Shown one piece after another: positions 48,301 through 60,659 of a stretch of DNA of 64,000 bases. The translations under genes were made by a program, and so were the position numbers. The notes beneath the pieces were generated by a model. That model was not told where the DNA came from. It saw only the letters and a list, made by a program, of their open reading frames with translations, and did not search any database. Source of the stretch: Lathyrus oleraceus. Its lineage: Eukaryota; Streptophyta; Magnoliopsida; Fabales; Fabaceae. Numbering within the stretch: position 1 is the stretch's first letter; the number at the start of each line of letters is the position of its first letter. The stretch covers positions 54,518,771-54,582,770 of the forward strand of contig NC_066579.1 of assembly GCF_024323335.1 (NCBI RefSeq). Reading direction: 5' to 3'.

Positions 48301-50119
48301 TCATTTGGTCTATGATATCTCAAAGTCCTAGAGCTAGTTGATTGAAAAATTAACATGAGTATGAATGAGATTAGGCCACCTCTTTTGCATATCTCTTTTT
48401 GTGTGTGGTATGTTTCATGAGCATAGTCCATTATATTATGTCTCAAACATGCATTAACACCAAAATTCCATTGCCCGACCTCAAATAGTTGTGACTTCTA
48501 CATAAGTCCATTTACAATTGCTTAACATAGCGCTAAATTTGTGACACAAAAGGCATAGCATTCTAGTTAGTATGATTGTAAGTCTCCCCTCTTTCATGGT
48601 ATTGTGTGGAAACTTGGCCTTTTTTCCTTCCTTTGGAAGATGTCTTGGGTCAAGGATCCATGCTTGTGATAAGTGGTTTGAGTGTTCTCCAAAGAATGTC
48701 TTAAAATGAAAAGCAAAAGCAAAACAATACTAACTTCTAACCCATTAACAACTAACTTTTAATTTCAAGCCATTTACTTTAATGCCATTTAATTTTTGCC
48801 TTTATTCATTTGCCATTGTTCATATCATTCTAATTTTTTATGTTAATGTAATTTTCACTTTGTCCACTTGGACCATATTGTGTGATATATCTTGTTTGTG
48901 TATACTTTGCTTGTTTGTGTGGTCTTTGACCATTAATGTACATAATAACAACAAAAACCCTAAAAAACTTTTGAGTGGACTGTTGGCTTGATCTTAGACA
49001 AATGGACTTAGAACTTAGGTAACATTCCTATGCTAAAGGACTTGGCCAATGCTAACATGTGTGAAACCAAGTGCTTTCAATTTGAACTTCATTTGATACA
49101 TCATTAAAGATCCCTCTGAGTTCATCTGCAACATGATCACTGTGAAGCTGTTATTTTGAACCTGTGACTTGTGGAATTCATCTGTTACATGGGATAATTT
49201 TGAAGAAGATTATGTAATGGCTAAAGCTTGGATGTGGCTATCTTTATTTGATGCCTTTGCTCTTCAAGATAATATAATTGTGCATTTGTGTGTTGCTTGA
49301 TTCTAAATGTCCAAGAGAATTATGCGTTTCTATTGACATTTTTGTCTATTAGATTACTACCCATTTGGTCAGATCTTTTCAACTCTTAACTTTTAATTTT
49401 GTGCATAGGATTAGTCCCTTAATCTTCTCCCTATTTCTTTAATTTCAAAATCTCTCCCTCCCTTTTCAAAATCTTCTTTGATTGAACTTATTTTGTTCTA
49501 AACTTAGACCACTTTGAAAAAGATAAAAACTTTGGCCTTATGCCATTGCATTTCCAAACTTCTTTTCTTAAATCAAATTTGTAAATAAACTTAACTATAC
49601 TTGACCTAAACTTTCAAAAAGTAAAAAAAAAGAATTAACTCATTCAAACCATTTTTAGGCCTTTGTTCCTTTCAAACTTAATTTTTGTTAAAAGTAATGC
49701 ATCCACTTTGAAATTTGTATCACGAACTACGAGGTTTTGATCCCTCATTTTTATGTTGGTACGTAGGCACAAGTCCGAAGGGCTTGTCAAACACAAAAAT
49801 ATAATTAATGAATTCTTTTTCTCATCCCCCCATTCTATTTGTTTGTAAACATTATTTTGTACCAAATACATATGCACACAAAAAGGGCTCCCTAGGAGTA
49901 CCTAGGACACTTTGGGTGCTAACACCTTCCCTCTGTATAACCAACCCCCTTACCTATAATCTCTGACATTTTATTAGTTTTGATTTGAAAACTTCTTACT
50001 TTTGGGTTTTGTTCGTACTTTTTCCCTTTTCCCTTGGAAATAGTAAAAGCGCGGTGGCGACTCTTGTTATTTGATCTCTAGCTTATCCATAGCTTGATGA
50101 TCATGAATTTACCGCTACA
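45397..50119 (+). mobile_element. Solo Ogre-like LTR S inserted in the tail of M
   Basis: TGTAAGACCCCAATTTTGAC to TTTACCGCTACA, 4723 bp, flanked by ATTAC on both sides. No PBS or internal sequence follows, and the tail of M resumes immediately as ATTACCCAGTAACTGG. This is the scar of a full element that lost its body by LTR-LTR recombination. TATA box TATAAATAG at 46914-46922. It differs from M's LTRs more than they differ from each other, so it came from another Ogre subfamily. Confidence 0.9.
48248..48265 (+). repeat. Run of 18 C in solo LTR S
   Basis: Uninterrupted homopolymer where the M LTRs have TTTCCCCTCCCTCTTCATC. Its exact length should not be trusted in an assembly. Confidence 0.8.
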
Positions 50120-50124
50120 ATTAC
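50120..50124 (+). repeat. Right target-site duplication of solo LTR S
   Basis: ATTAC immediately after the LTR end at 50119. Confidence 0.85.
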
Positions 50125-51468
50125 CCAGTAACTGGTAATGGTCTTCTCAATTTGCAAGTAATTCACTTCTGCCCTAATATCCGGCAAAAGTAACCTTTTT
50201 CTCCCTAGCAGATTCATTTTCACGTCTCCCAGGATGTTTATCCTTGAGATGTTCATCTTAACCGATGACAGATATTCTTTCCCTTTTAAGTCTATCCTTG
50301 ATATGATCATCTTGACTGATGACGAATATTCTCGTTTTGGTATTCTACCCATTATAAAGGTAGTTGTAATCCCTATTTTGTTCTCCAGAAGGTTAATCCT
50401 TAATATGTTCATCCTAACCGATGACATATTTCCTCTTCTTTGCGGTTTTCTTCCCAGTAACCAGTAGTTGTAGATCCTGCTTCCCCTTAGAGCCTATCCT
50501 TGATATGCTCATCTTAAACGATGACGAGTACTCTCTTCCCGGTATCCTATCCGGTAACTGATAGATATAATTCCTAATTTTTCAGGCAGTTTATCCATGA
50601 TATGTTTACCCTAACCGGTAACGGTTATTCTTCCTAATGTCCCCAGGTGAGTTTATCCTTGATATGTTCATCCTAACCTATGACAAACTTTCTTCCCTTT
50701 GAGTCTATCCTTGATATGTTCACTTTAACCAGTGATGAATATTCTCTTTCTTTGGTCTTCTGCCTAGTAATTGATAGTTGTAAACCCTATTTTGGCTTTT
50801 CCCCTGCAGTTTATTCTTACCAAGTAACTGGTAACGAATACACCTCCTAGTTACCCCCAGCGAGTCATCCTTGATATGTTTACCCTAACTGGTAACAGGT
50901 GTCCTCTCTGTCAAATTTTTGTTGTCTTCTTACCCAATAATCGGTAATGGATAATATATTTCAGTTACGCCTGTGTTGAAGTTCATTTCTTCCCCAGTTG
51001 AGTTTGAGTGCATATTTCCTCAATGAAATCTCCCTTTTCTGCTTGGTTCGAGTATTTCGGCTTTATTCTGATCTACTTGTTTCCCCTGTAAATTTCCTCT
51101 GTTATCCCCGGCTGAGTCTTTCCAAAGATTTATTTTCGTGGAATCCCTCGAGTCCCCCAACTGTTTTAAAGTCGTAGCCTGGCCTACGCATAACGTTTTT
51201 ATTCCCCCCAGAGTCTCTGTCTCCCCAGTGAGTTTTCCTTGTGGAAGGCCTTATTCTCCTGCGGACTTTCGGTCTCACCGGATTCTTTTCCTTTTTGTCA
51301 ATATTTTCCCCACAGAGATTATTTTAACATTCATATCATATGCATCATGAGGTCTCTTAGGGACCAAAATTTGTTTCTATATGTTGTTATTTAAGTCCAT
51401 TCTACTGAGTCGATATGAAGATATAAACCTTCATCTCCTCAGCTAGGACGTCCTTAAATATGGGCAGC
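50125..51468 (+). other. 3' tail of M, second part, ending in the polypurine tract
   Basis: Continues the tail after S. The first ~800 bases are built from repeats (next entry); then Pro/Ser-type short phrases, and from ~51270 a segment shared with the antisense tail of C (59181-59408). It ends TTAAATATGGGCAGC before the LTR; in C the equivalent reads AAATAGGGGTAGC, a better purine tract. No gene. Confidence 0.7.
50236..50900 (+). repeat. Eight interspersed tail repeats of M
   Basis: Units on the theme CTTGATATGTTCATC(T/C)TAACC followed by G(A)TGAC at about 50236, 50295, 50397, 50494, 50586, 50657, 50708 and 50870. Spacing is irregular (50-160 bases). In between come TAACTGGTAA or AGTAGTTGTA(A/G)A phrases. 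B carries the same family antisense at 16800-17110. Confidence 0.75.
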
Positions 51469-54400
51469 TGTAAGACCTCAATTTTGGCCCTAAGATCCCT
51501 CATGTCATTTAATCATATGCATTAGCATGAGGATCACACCTTGGCATCCTCCTTACCCCTCACTCATTGGGTTTGCATTGGGAGAGATCACCAAGCACAA
51601 TTTGATTATATCATACTTTGTTTTTTATATTTTACTAACCAAAATACCAAAAGTATGTCAAGATATAGTTTGTTGCTTTTGTAGATAGGATGTATGCTCA
51701 CATATGCTCTATCAAGCTCATATCTAGGGTTTAAGACCCTCATTGCAAGGAGCTCAATCAAGAATTGGTCTACATTGGCTCTAAGTATCATATATGTATC
51801 CCCATTATCTTCACATGTTATTTTGATCAAGAAATCACCAAGAGTTTGGAGTTGGTTTGCCTTGGAAACCCTAATTCATCTGTGTATCTTATGTGACTTC
51901 TTCAACATGTTTCTCCACCAATTGATCAAATATTTCAAGTGATACTTCACATTTAATTATCTTATGCATATATGATCCCCCATGAGTCCCAAAAGTCAAG
52001 AGAATATCAAGCTAGCAAGTTGGTTCATGGTGGTTGACCAGAGAAAGTCAATTGGTCAAAACTGGGTTTCCCTAGACCCTATCTCCTACACATTTTGTCA
52101 TATGAAACTTATTCCAAGAGAAAAGTTACTCTAAATTACATTACAAACAACTTTCATGTTGAGGTCTAGAACTAGTTTTTCTTGGAAAGTCATTTTTTAT
52201 GGTGAATGATTATAGGTCATTTTGTCTAAACCCTAGTTTGAAGGTCAACTTCCCAAGACCATAACTAGCTCAATATTTATGATATGAAATCCATTCAAGT
52301 TGCATGATCAAATTCAAGATGTCTACTTAAACTTGCATGTGTTTAGTAAGTGAAAATTCAACTTGCAAATGCATGTGCCAAGAAGAAACATTATAGGTCA
52401 TTTTGGGCCAATACCATTAAACAAATGATTTTCCTGAACTTCTAAAATGCATAACTCCTTCATGATAAATCCAAATGAGGTCAAATTTATGACCATATTG
52501 AAGGGACTTGAAATATATACAACTTTAATGAAGGAACGTTTCTCATTTGAAGTCCATTGCAAAAAGTTATTCAAGGTGGAAGAAGTAAACATATGGCTTG
52601 GTACTTAGATTTTTTTTAATATGTTTGATTTTCCAAACTTCCACCTTAAAATTCATCATGATCCAAGCTTCAAATGAAACATTGTTCAACAAGAAAGTTT
52701 TTCCCCTTGATCTTACCTTTCTAAAAAGTCAAAAATCATCTCATTTGAACAAAGTATGAGGCACTTGCGCATGGGTTAAAATTAAAGGACCATTTGAATG
52801 ATTTCAAGTTCCACTTTTCATACACGAATGCATGACTTGATAACATGATTTCAGCATTGCTTACACTCAATTTGGACCTAAGTGCATCACTTGATGGGCC
52901 TATCACACGCTCATGCAAGCATGCAAGAGAGATTTTCAAACTTTTTCCAAAAATGGATGTGTGCAATTATCAATCTCATGGCCTATAAATAACACCTCTC
53001 CTGATCATAAATAGGGACCTCATGCCTAAGCTTTGATTCAGCAACCCTTAACCCTCACCATTAAAGAATAAGCTTGAAGATTTTATTTGAAAGTCGAGTT
53101 TCAAATCTCCAACTGTTTTGAGATTGAAACTCCAAGAGTCCATCCATTTCCTTGATCCATTTCCATTCCATCAAAAATCTGAAGCAAGGCCAAGAATAAT
53201 TGAGAGCAAGATCGTGCCAATCTGAAGCTACATTGAAGGTGATTTTCCAGATTTTCTACTCTTTGATTCTCTCTTATTTCTCCATTATTCTTGTTGATTT
53301 TTGGTTGTCTGAAGTCCTACCAATGTAGGCAACAAGATTGAGTTGCTTAGAGGTTAAATCAAAGCAACTCAGATCATGATCCTCAAAATTCAACTCCCTG
53401 TATCTTCCAATATAGTTTGAGTTAGACAAAATTGAGGCCAGATTCGAGCTCCTGAGCATTTTTTCTTTAAATTCATGTCTTGTTTTTTCATTTTGGTGAT
53501 GGTTGAAGGTGGACCAATCTGTTGAGGTCCATCAGAGAAGAAGACTGGAGCTCTGGCTCCAGTGATGTGTTGGCAAGCTTTACTGAACCACATGATTTGT
53601 TTAAAATGTTTTAATCTTGAGCGTTGGTTATGATTACCACGCGTGCAGCGCGCTTGACCTGGTGTATGGTGGAACCTGCGCTTTAGACCATTTGATCTGC
53701 CACCTCAACTAATGAGGGAGATCAGATGGTCCACGTATTTTTGATTTTCTGAATTTCCATTTTATTTGCTTTATTTTCATTAATTCATATTAATTTTAAT
53801 ATTGATCCCAAAAATATGGGACTTTCACCACAAATTTTCAAATATTTTTCTCTTTCATTTTCTGAATTAAAATTATTTTTTGGATCAATATTAATATTTT
53901 TCATGATTTAATTGTTTTTATGTATATTTTTAATTGTTTAAAAATACTTCTGACTTTCAAAAAATAATGAAATTTTTTCTCCAAGGTCCTTGGACCTTGT
54001 TTGACCTATGATAAATCTCTTGACCATTTATTTGGTGTTTTGAAGAGGTTTTAGGTTTTTGATCAAACATAATTAAATTTTATGCATTTTTAATTGATTT
54101 TAATTTGTTTAATTTAATATAAATTATGTTGAGCTATTTCCATTGACTTGTGAAGTTTAACTATTGTGTTTGGGCCTTGATCAAGGTTGATTTGACTTTT
54201 GTTGGATTAAAATCATTTGATTTAGGGGATTGATGAAATATATATTTCATCTCCCAAAATGAATGAATGATTTTAATTTGATAAAATTCCTACCATGACC
54301 AATTTGTGTTTGTCTCATTTCCCCTCCCTCTTCATCTTCAATCCCTTTCTATCCCACTCCTCTCATTAGCTAATGTCATCTCAATATCCTAAGGCTAATT

Positions 54401-55372
54401 GGTTGATAAACCAATACAAGTATGGATGAGATTAGGTCCACCCTTTGCCAATTTCTTTTTGTGTGTGGTGTGTCTTATGAGTGTGATTCATTATACCATA
54501 TCTCTAACATGCATTAACATCAAAAAATTTATTGCCCGACCTCAGATAGTTGTGACTTCAACATAAGTCCAATTACGATTGCTTAACATAGCGCTAAATT
54601 TTTGACACAGAGACATATCATTCTAGTAAGTGAGATTGTATGTCTCCCCCATTTCATGGTATTGTATGGAAACTTGGCCTTTTTCCTTCCTTTGGATGAT
54701 GTCTTGGTTCAAGGATCCATGCTTGTGAATAGAGGGTTAAGTGTTCTCCAAAGAATGACTTAAATAATTGAAAAGCAAAACTTCACTAACTTCTAATCAA
54801 CTAACATTTTTAAAACTCTTTTCTTAATCAAACTTGTAAATGAATCTAACCATATTGACTTCAAATTTCAAAAGACAAAAAGAACTAATACTCATTCAAA
54901 CTCTTTTAGGCCTTTGGTAACTTTCTTAAACTTAAATTTTTGTTAAAAGTAACTCACTCACTTTGAAATTGATACCACGGACTACGCGGTTTTGATCCCT
55001 AATTTTTATGTTGGTACGTAGGCACAAGTCCGAAGATCTTGTCAAACACAAAAATATAATCAATGAATTCTTTTCTCATCCCCACACTCTATTTTTCTCA
55101 AACATCATTTTATATCAAAACACATGTACACACAAAAAAGGGCTCCCTATGAGTACCTAGGACACTTTGGGTGCTAACACCTTCCCTTTGTGTAACCAAC
55201 TCTTACTTGTAATCTCTGGCATTTTACTAGTTTTGATTTGAAAACTTCTTATCTTTGGGTTTTGTTCGTACTTTTCCCTTTTCCCTTAGAAACAAAAAAA
55301 GAATGGTGGCGACTCTGGTTTTATTGACGTTAAGTTTATCCATAGCTTAATGGTCATGAATTTACCGCTACA
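51469..55372 (+). repeat. 3' LTR of element M, with a 905-bp internal deletion
   Basis: TGTAAGACCTCAATTTTGGC to TTTACCGCTACA, 3904 bp. Relative to the 5' LTR it lacks the segment between CTAACATTT (24691-24698) and CATTTTTAAAAC (25599); the junction is at ~54804-54810. TATA box at 52984-52992. Confidence 0.9.
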
Positions 55373-55377
55373 CCAAC
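55373..55377 (+). repeat. Right target-site duplication of element M
   Basis: CCAAC; see the partner CCAGC at 21353-21357. Confidence 0.7.
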
Positions 55378-58300
55378 ATAAAAATGAGGGATCAAAACCT
55401 CGTAGTTTGTGGTAAAAATTTCAAATGAGTTGGTGAGCTGATTTTAACAAAAAAATTAAGAAAAGGGCACAAGAGGCCAAATTTTTGAAGGAGGTTGTTG
55501 GCTCTTTTTGTCTTTTGAAATTTAAGTCAATATGGTTAAGTTTATTTACAAATTTGATTTAAGAAAAAGTTTAAAAATTCAATGGCATAAGGCCAAAGTT
55601 TCTAATCATTAAAACATGTCTAAGTTGAAATCACAAACAATTTTTTTTTTAAAAAGAGGGAGAGATTTTGAAATTTAAGAAGTGGGAGGATATGAAGAGA
55701 CTACCCTAAGCAACAATTTAAAAGTTAAGAGTTGAAAATATCTGACCAATGGGATGCAATCCAACCGACAAGAATGTCATATAGAAACCCATTTTCCTTT
55801 GGACTTTGATCAAACAATGTTCAATATCCAGACACCATAAAGATAAAGGCATCAAATAAAGATAGCCACATCCAAGCAAGCATTCCAATAGCTAGCAGTC
55901 TTCATTGTCTTCCAATGTAGCAGATGAAATATTCCTTGATCCACTCAAAATAAAACATCAGACATCAACATAACAAAATAACATTTAAGCACAGAGACAT
56001 ATTAGAATATGAACCAAAGATATCCAAAGTCTTGCATCAGATGAAATTCATTGTCAAAGATGGCTCTGTCTCAGATGTTGGCATTGGCCAAGTCCTTTAG
56101 CAGAGGGAAAGTTGCCTATTTCTAAGTCCAAAAGTTCAAATCAAATCCCAATAGTCCACCAATTTTTTTTAGGGTTTTTGTTGTTATTAGGTATTTTAAG
56201 GTCCTAATACCACAAACAAAATCAATACACAAACAAATATATACAATCACAAGATATGGCTCAAATGAGCAAAGTGAAAAGGATTGAAACATAATCAAGT
56301 TATATGAAATGTAAATCGCAATGAATGATAAATGACTGAAATTTAAATTACATAAAGTAAATGACTTGAAAGTAAAAACATAATAAATAAGAGTTAGTTA
56401 ATGTTTAGTCAACTGTTAGTGTTTAGTTTTAATTGATTAAGTCATTCTTTGTAGAATACTCAACCATTCATTCACAAGTATGGATCCTTGAACCAAGACA
56501 TCATCCATGAGAAGGGCTCTAACTTGGAAAATTCAACAAGTATGCCACTGGCTCTCATGAAAGGAAAAAAGGTGAAGTCTCCACACAATGCCATGAAGAA
56601 TGGGAGACTTACAATATCACTTACTAGAATTCTATGCCTTGAGGGTCAAATTTAGTTATATGTTAAGCAATCATAATTGGACTTATGTAGAACTCACAAC
56701 TATCTGAGTTCGGGCAATACAAATATAGGTGTTAATGCATGTTAGAGATTTGGTACAAAGAATCAAACTCCTAAAACATACCACACACTAAAAAGAAAAT
56801 GGGAGGGACCTATCTCAGTCATACTTGTATTGATTCATCTGACACAATGTCATTGATGAATCAATTAGCATTTAGACATTAGAAATTTCATTGGTCCAAT
56901 GAGGGAATGGGAAAGAATAAGGATGAAGATGAAGAGGGAGGGGGAGATGGAAACACAAATTGATCATGAGAGGAATTTCATCTGATCAAAACCATCCATT
57001 CATTTTGGGAGATGAAATGTACATTTCATCAATCCCATAAATCCAATGGTTTTGATCAAACAAAAATCAAATCAACCATGACCAAGGCTCAAACAGAAAG
57101 TCAAACATCACAAGACCATAAAAATGGCTCAACATAATTTTTAAACATTTAATCAATTTAAAAATGAATTTAAATGCATTTTTATTTGGTTAAAACCTTA
57201 AATCTCTTCAAAACACCAAATAAATGGCTAGGGGGTTTATCCTAGGTCAAACAATGTCAAATGACTTAATGCACAAAAACACTTAATTTATGAAAAATTC
57301 CAAAATGAATCCAAAAAATAATTTTAATTCAGAATATGGAAGAGAAAAATATTTAAATTTTTTTGGTGAAAGCCCCGTATTTTTTGTATTAAAAATGGAT
57401 TTATTATGAATTACAAAAAATAAAGCAATTAAATGGAAACTCATAAAATAAGAAAAATCAGCGGCCATCAGATCTCCCTCATTAATTGAGGTGGAAGATC
57501 TAATGGGCACACACACACTATCCACGATGCACCTCAGTCAAAGCATCACACACGTGGTAATCACAAGGGAAGACTGAGATTAAAACATTTGAAATGGATC
57601 AAAAGGTTGAGAGAGTGCCAACGCACTACCGGAGCCCTAGCTCCGACCTTCTTCTTCGGTGGACCTCACCGGACTGATCCACCACCAACCTTCAGCAAAA
57701 TAAAAAGTTTGGACATGGTTTTAAAGGAAAAATGGTCAGGAGCTCGAATTTGGTCTCAATTTCTTCCAATTCCAAGTATATTAAAAGATACATGGATTAG
57801 AATTTTGAGGATCATGAACTGAGTTACTTCGATTTGATCTCAAAGCAACTCAATCTTGTTGCCTACATTGGTAGGACTTCAGCAAACCAAAAATCAATAA
57901 AAATAGATGAGAAATGAGGGAGAATTGAAGAAGAGAATTTTCTGAAATTTCACCTTCGGGTAGCTTCAAAATAGCTTGATCTTGCTTCGAATTTGGCTTG
58001 GCTTGACTCTAGAAGCTTCCAGGAAGTGAAATTGATCAAAGAGAGGCTTGGATTCTTGGAGTTTCAATATCAAAATAGAAGGAGATTTGAAACTCGATTT
58101 CAAGTGAAATCTTCAAGTTTATCCTTTAATGGAGGCTAGGGAGGCAATGGTTCAAAGCTTGGGCAAGCATGATCCTCATTCTAATCACCAAGTCTTGTAT
58201 ATATAAGGTATCAAGTTGCTTTTCATACACTTCCAATTTTTGCCAATTTGAGCACCTCTTTCTGGCATGGATGCATGGGCGTGTACAAGGCCCAATTCAT

Positions 58301-59180
58301 GATGCCAAATGATCCAATATTTTGTGTTAATCAACCTAAAATGATGTCATATGGCCATGCTAATGGAAATGAATTTTGCACATAAATCTTACCAAATGAA
58401 TCCTTGTGAAGAACCCATGTGCAAGTCCTTCAAATTTTGTCCAAATGAGGTGATCTTGGACTTTTTGGAAAGGTTACATCATGCAGAACAATTTTCATGT
58501 TGAACACTTTTCCATTTTAATCTTGGATCATGATGAATCTTGAGGTGGAAGTTTTAGAAATCAAACATAATTGAAATTTTTCTAAGTACCAAGTCAAATA
58601 TCCACTTGCTCTGTCAACCTCTTTGAATCAACTTGAAAATTTGAAGTTCTCTTGATCTTTTGGACTCATGGAGAACCATATATGCTTAAGATGATGTATG
58701 GTGGAGTATCCCTTGATATATTGGACCAAATGTTGAAGAGACTTATTGAGGAAGTCACACAAGATACCCAGATGCACTAGGGTTTCCAAGGCAAACAAGC
58801 TTCAAGTACTTGATGATTTCTTAATCCAAATGATAAATGAAGAACATGGTGATCCATATATGATGTCTAAAACCATTTTGAACCATCCCTTGATTGATCT
58901 CATTATACTGAGGGTCTCAAACCCTAGTTGTGAACTTGATGAGGCATTGGTGGATACACACACTGCCTACAAAAGAAACAAAGTTATATACAGACATATT
59001 TTTGGTGTTTTGGTTAGTAAACAAAGAAAAAAAGTATGATACAATCAAATATGCTTGGTGATCTCTCCCAATGCAAACCAAATGAATGACGGGTAAGGAG
59101 GATGTCAAGGTGTGATCCCAAAACCAATGCATATGATGAGATAACATGAGGGATCTTAGGGTCAAAATTGGGGTCTTACA
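55378..59180 (-). repeat. Antisense Ogre LTR of element C, remaining portion
   Basis: Resumes the LTR broken at 21357 and ends in TTGGGGTCTTACA at 59180, the reverse complement of the Ogre LTR start. Minus-strand TATA-like TTATATATA at 58198-58206. With the left piece the LTR is ~4.17 kb. It is followed by C's own tail, so this is C's 3' LTR, not a solo LTR, unless C is truncated further right. Confidence 0.85.
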
Positions 59181-59408
59181 GCTACCCCTATTTAAGGACA
59201 TCCTAACTGAGGATGTGAAGGTTAAAATCTTCATATCAACTTAGTAGAATGGACTTAAATAACAACATCTAGAAACAAATTTTGGTCCCTAAGAGACCTC
59301 ATGATGCACATGATGTTTATGTAAAAATAATCTTTGTGAGGCATATATTTCCACAAATGAAAAGAATCTGGAGATACCGAAAGTCCAAAGGAGTTGTTGG
59401 TTCTCTAT
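59181..59408 (-). other. 3' tail end of element C
   Basis: Minus strand homologous to the last ~230 bases of M's tail (51240-51468): ends in AAATAGGGGTAGC before the LTR, and contains AGGTCTCTTAGGGACC and GGACTTTCGGT. Broken at 59408 by SIRE-2. Confidence 0.75.
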
Positions 59409-60592
59409 TGTTGATTCTAAGTGTTGGCAACAATTTTGGTAAAACAAAGAGTGTTCACAAGATGTTATGTGTGATGTCTTAACATGAGATATCCTATGTA
59501 CCTGCTGGAGTTCAAGAACATGTTCATACAGGATTGTTTCAGAATGCCACATACAATGACAAGGCTTCTGATATTGGATGTACCTGCTGGATCTTAAATG
59601 AAAGACATGTTCATGCAGGATTGTTTCAGATGACATACACAAGGTCATGGCATCTGATATGGTTGTACCTGCTGGAAGTTATAAAAGGAATTATTGGATT
59701 ATGCAGGATTTTTCCATGATGTCAGACCCGATGTCATGACATCCTGTACACGGAACATTCAGTATGAATGTCTGGTGTTTTGTGATTGCACAATTAATGG
59801 CAATCTTTGGATGATTGAAGATATAATTAGCTGGCGCATTCAATCATGGATTACAACCAGATTTACTTATTTTCCAAGGAGATCTAACCAGCTGTTATAA
59901 AAAGATTTGATTGGAAAATAGATTTAGGGTTTTCAAGATGTCCAAGCCCAACTGGATGCTTCTATAAAAAGGGACTTAGAAAACCTGTTTGAACACACAA
60001 CCAAGACTGAACGAAATACAGAGAGAGAGCTAGGGTTTGTGTTTGTTTAGTCGTAAGACTTGTAGGTCATTCAAGTCATCCATTGATGATTGAATTGGAC
60101 TGATTTGTGGTTGTAATTTGTCACTCTAAAGCTGTTAAGCAAGAGTGTGTGTCATCTAGATCAAAGTTGTGAAGCAAGATCAAGAGTGTGTCTTTTTGAT
60201 TGAAACTGTGAAGTAAAATCAAGAGTGTGTAATTGAAAAGTATTTTCTTTTCTCAAGGGATTGTTGTTTAAAATCACTGGTGTATGATTGTAGGGAAGTG
60301 AGTGGGTTCTCATATCTAAGAGTGCTTAGGTAGAAATTGCACGGGTAGAGATTAGGTGAGAAAGAATGTAACTTGTTGAAGTATACGGAGAGTCTTTGAA
60401 CTAATTCTATTTTAGTGAATTTCCTTCCTGGCTTGGTAGCCCCCAGACGTAGGTGAGTTGCACCGAACTGGGTTAACAATTGCTTGTGTCATTTGCTGTA
60501 CCATTTTGTATTTTTTTATCCATTGTGTGTGTTAACAAATATTAGTGTCGTGACATTACCTTCGACATCTTATATCTGATACCAGAATTTCA
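59409..60592 (+). repeat. SIRE-2 5' LTR
   Basis: TGTTGATTCTAAGTG to GATACCAGAATTTCA, 1184 bp, homologous to the SIRE-1 LTRs in opposite orientation. TATA box TATAAAAA at 59963-59970. TCTAT at 59404-59408 is the candidate target duplication, but its partner is outside the window. Confidence 0.9.
59963..59970 (+). promoter_or_regulatory. TATA box of SIRE-2 LTR
   Basis: TATAAAAA in TGCTTCTATAAAAAGGGAC. The same site is present in both SIRE-1 LTRs. Confidence 0.55.
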
Positions 60593-60594
60593 AT

Positions 60595-60606
60595 TGGTAT
60601 CAGAGC
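60595..60606 (+). promoter_or_regulatory. SIRE-2 primer binding site
   Basis: TGGTATCAGAGC two bases after the LTR end, identical to that of SIRE-1. Confidence 0.85.
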
Positions 60607-60659
60607 AGGCATCCTGCTCTGGTTTTGGGTGAGATTTAGTGGCAATACTTTCTGGTACA

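Larger units (their letters stand above)
21358..55372 (+). mobile_element. Ogre-like Ty3/gypsy element M (with two nested insertions)
   Basis: Complete outline: 5' LTR 21358-26167, PBS 26177-26194, ORF1, gag, protease, probable intron, RT, RNase H, integrase, long tail, 3' LTR 51469-55372, all on the plus strand. It spans ~34.0 kb; removing SIRE-1 (8.2 kb) and solo LTR S (4.7 kb) leaves ~21 kb, in the range known for Ogre elements. It is inserted into antisense LTR C with a 5-bp duplication. Every ORF is broken, so it could move only with help from other copies. Confidence 0.85.

Noticed and set aside
45397..50119. This LTR as M's 3' LTR
   Set aside because: The tail of M continues directly after it and it has its own ATTAC target duplications; M's 3' LTR is at 51469-55372, matching the CCAAC/CCAGC duplications.
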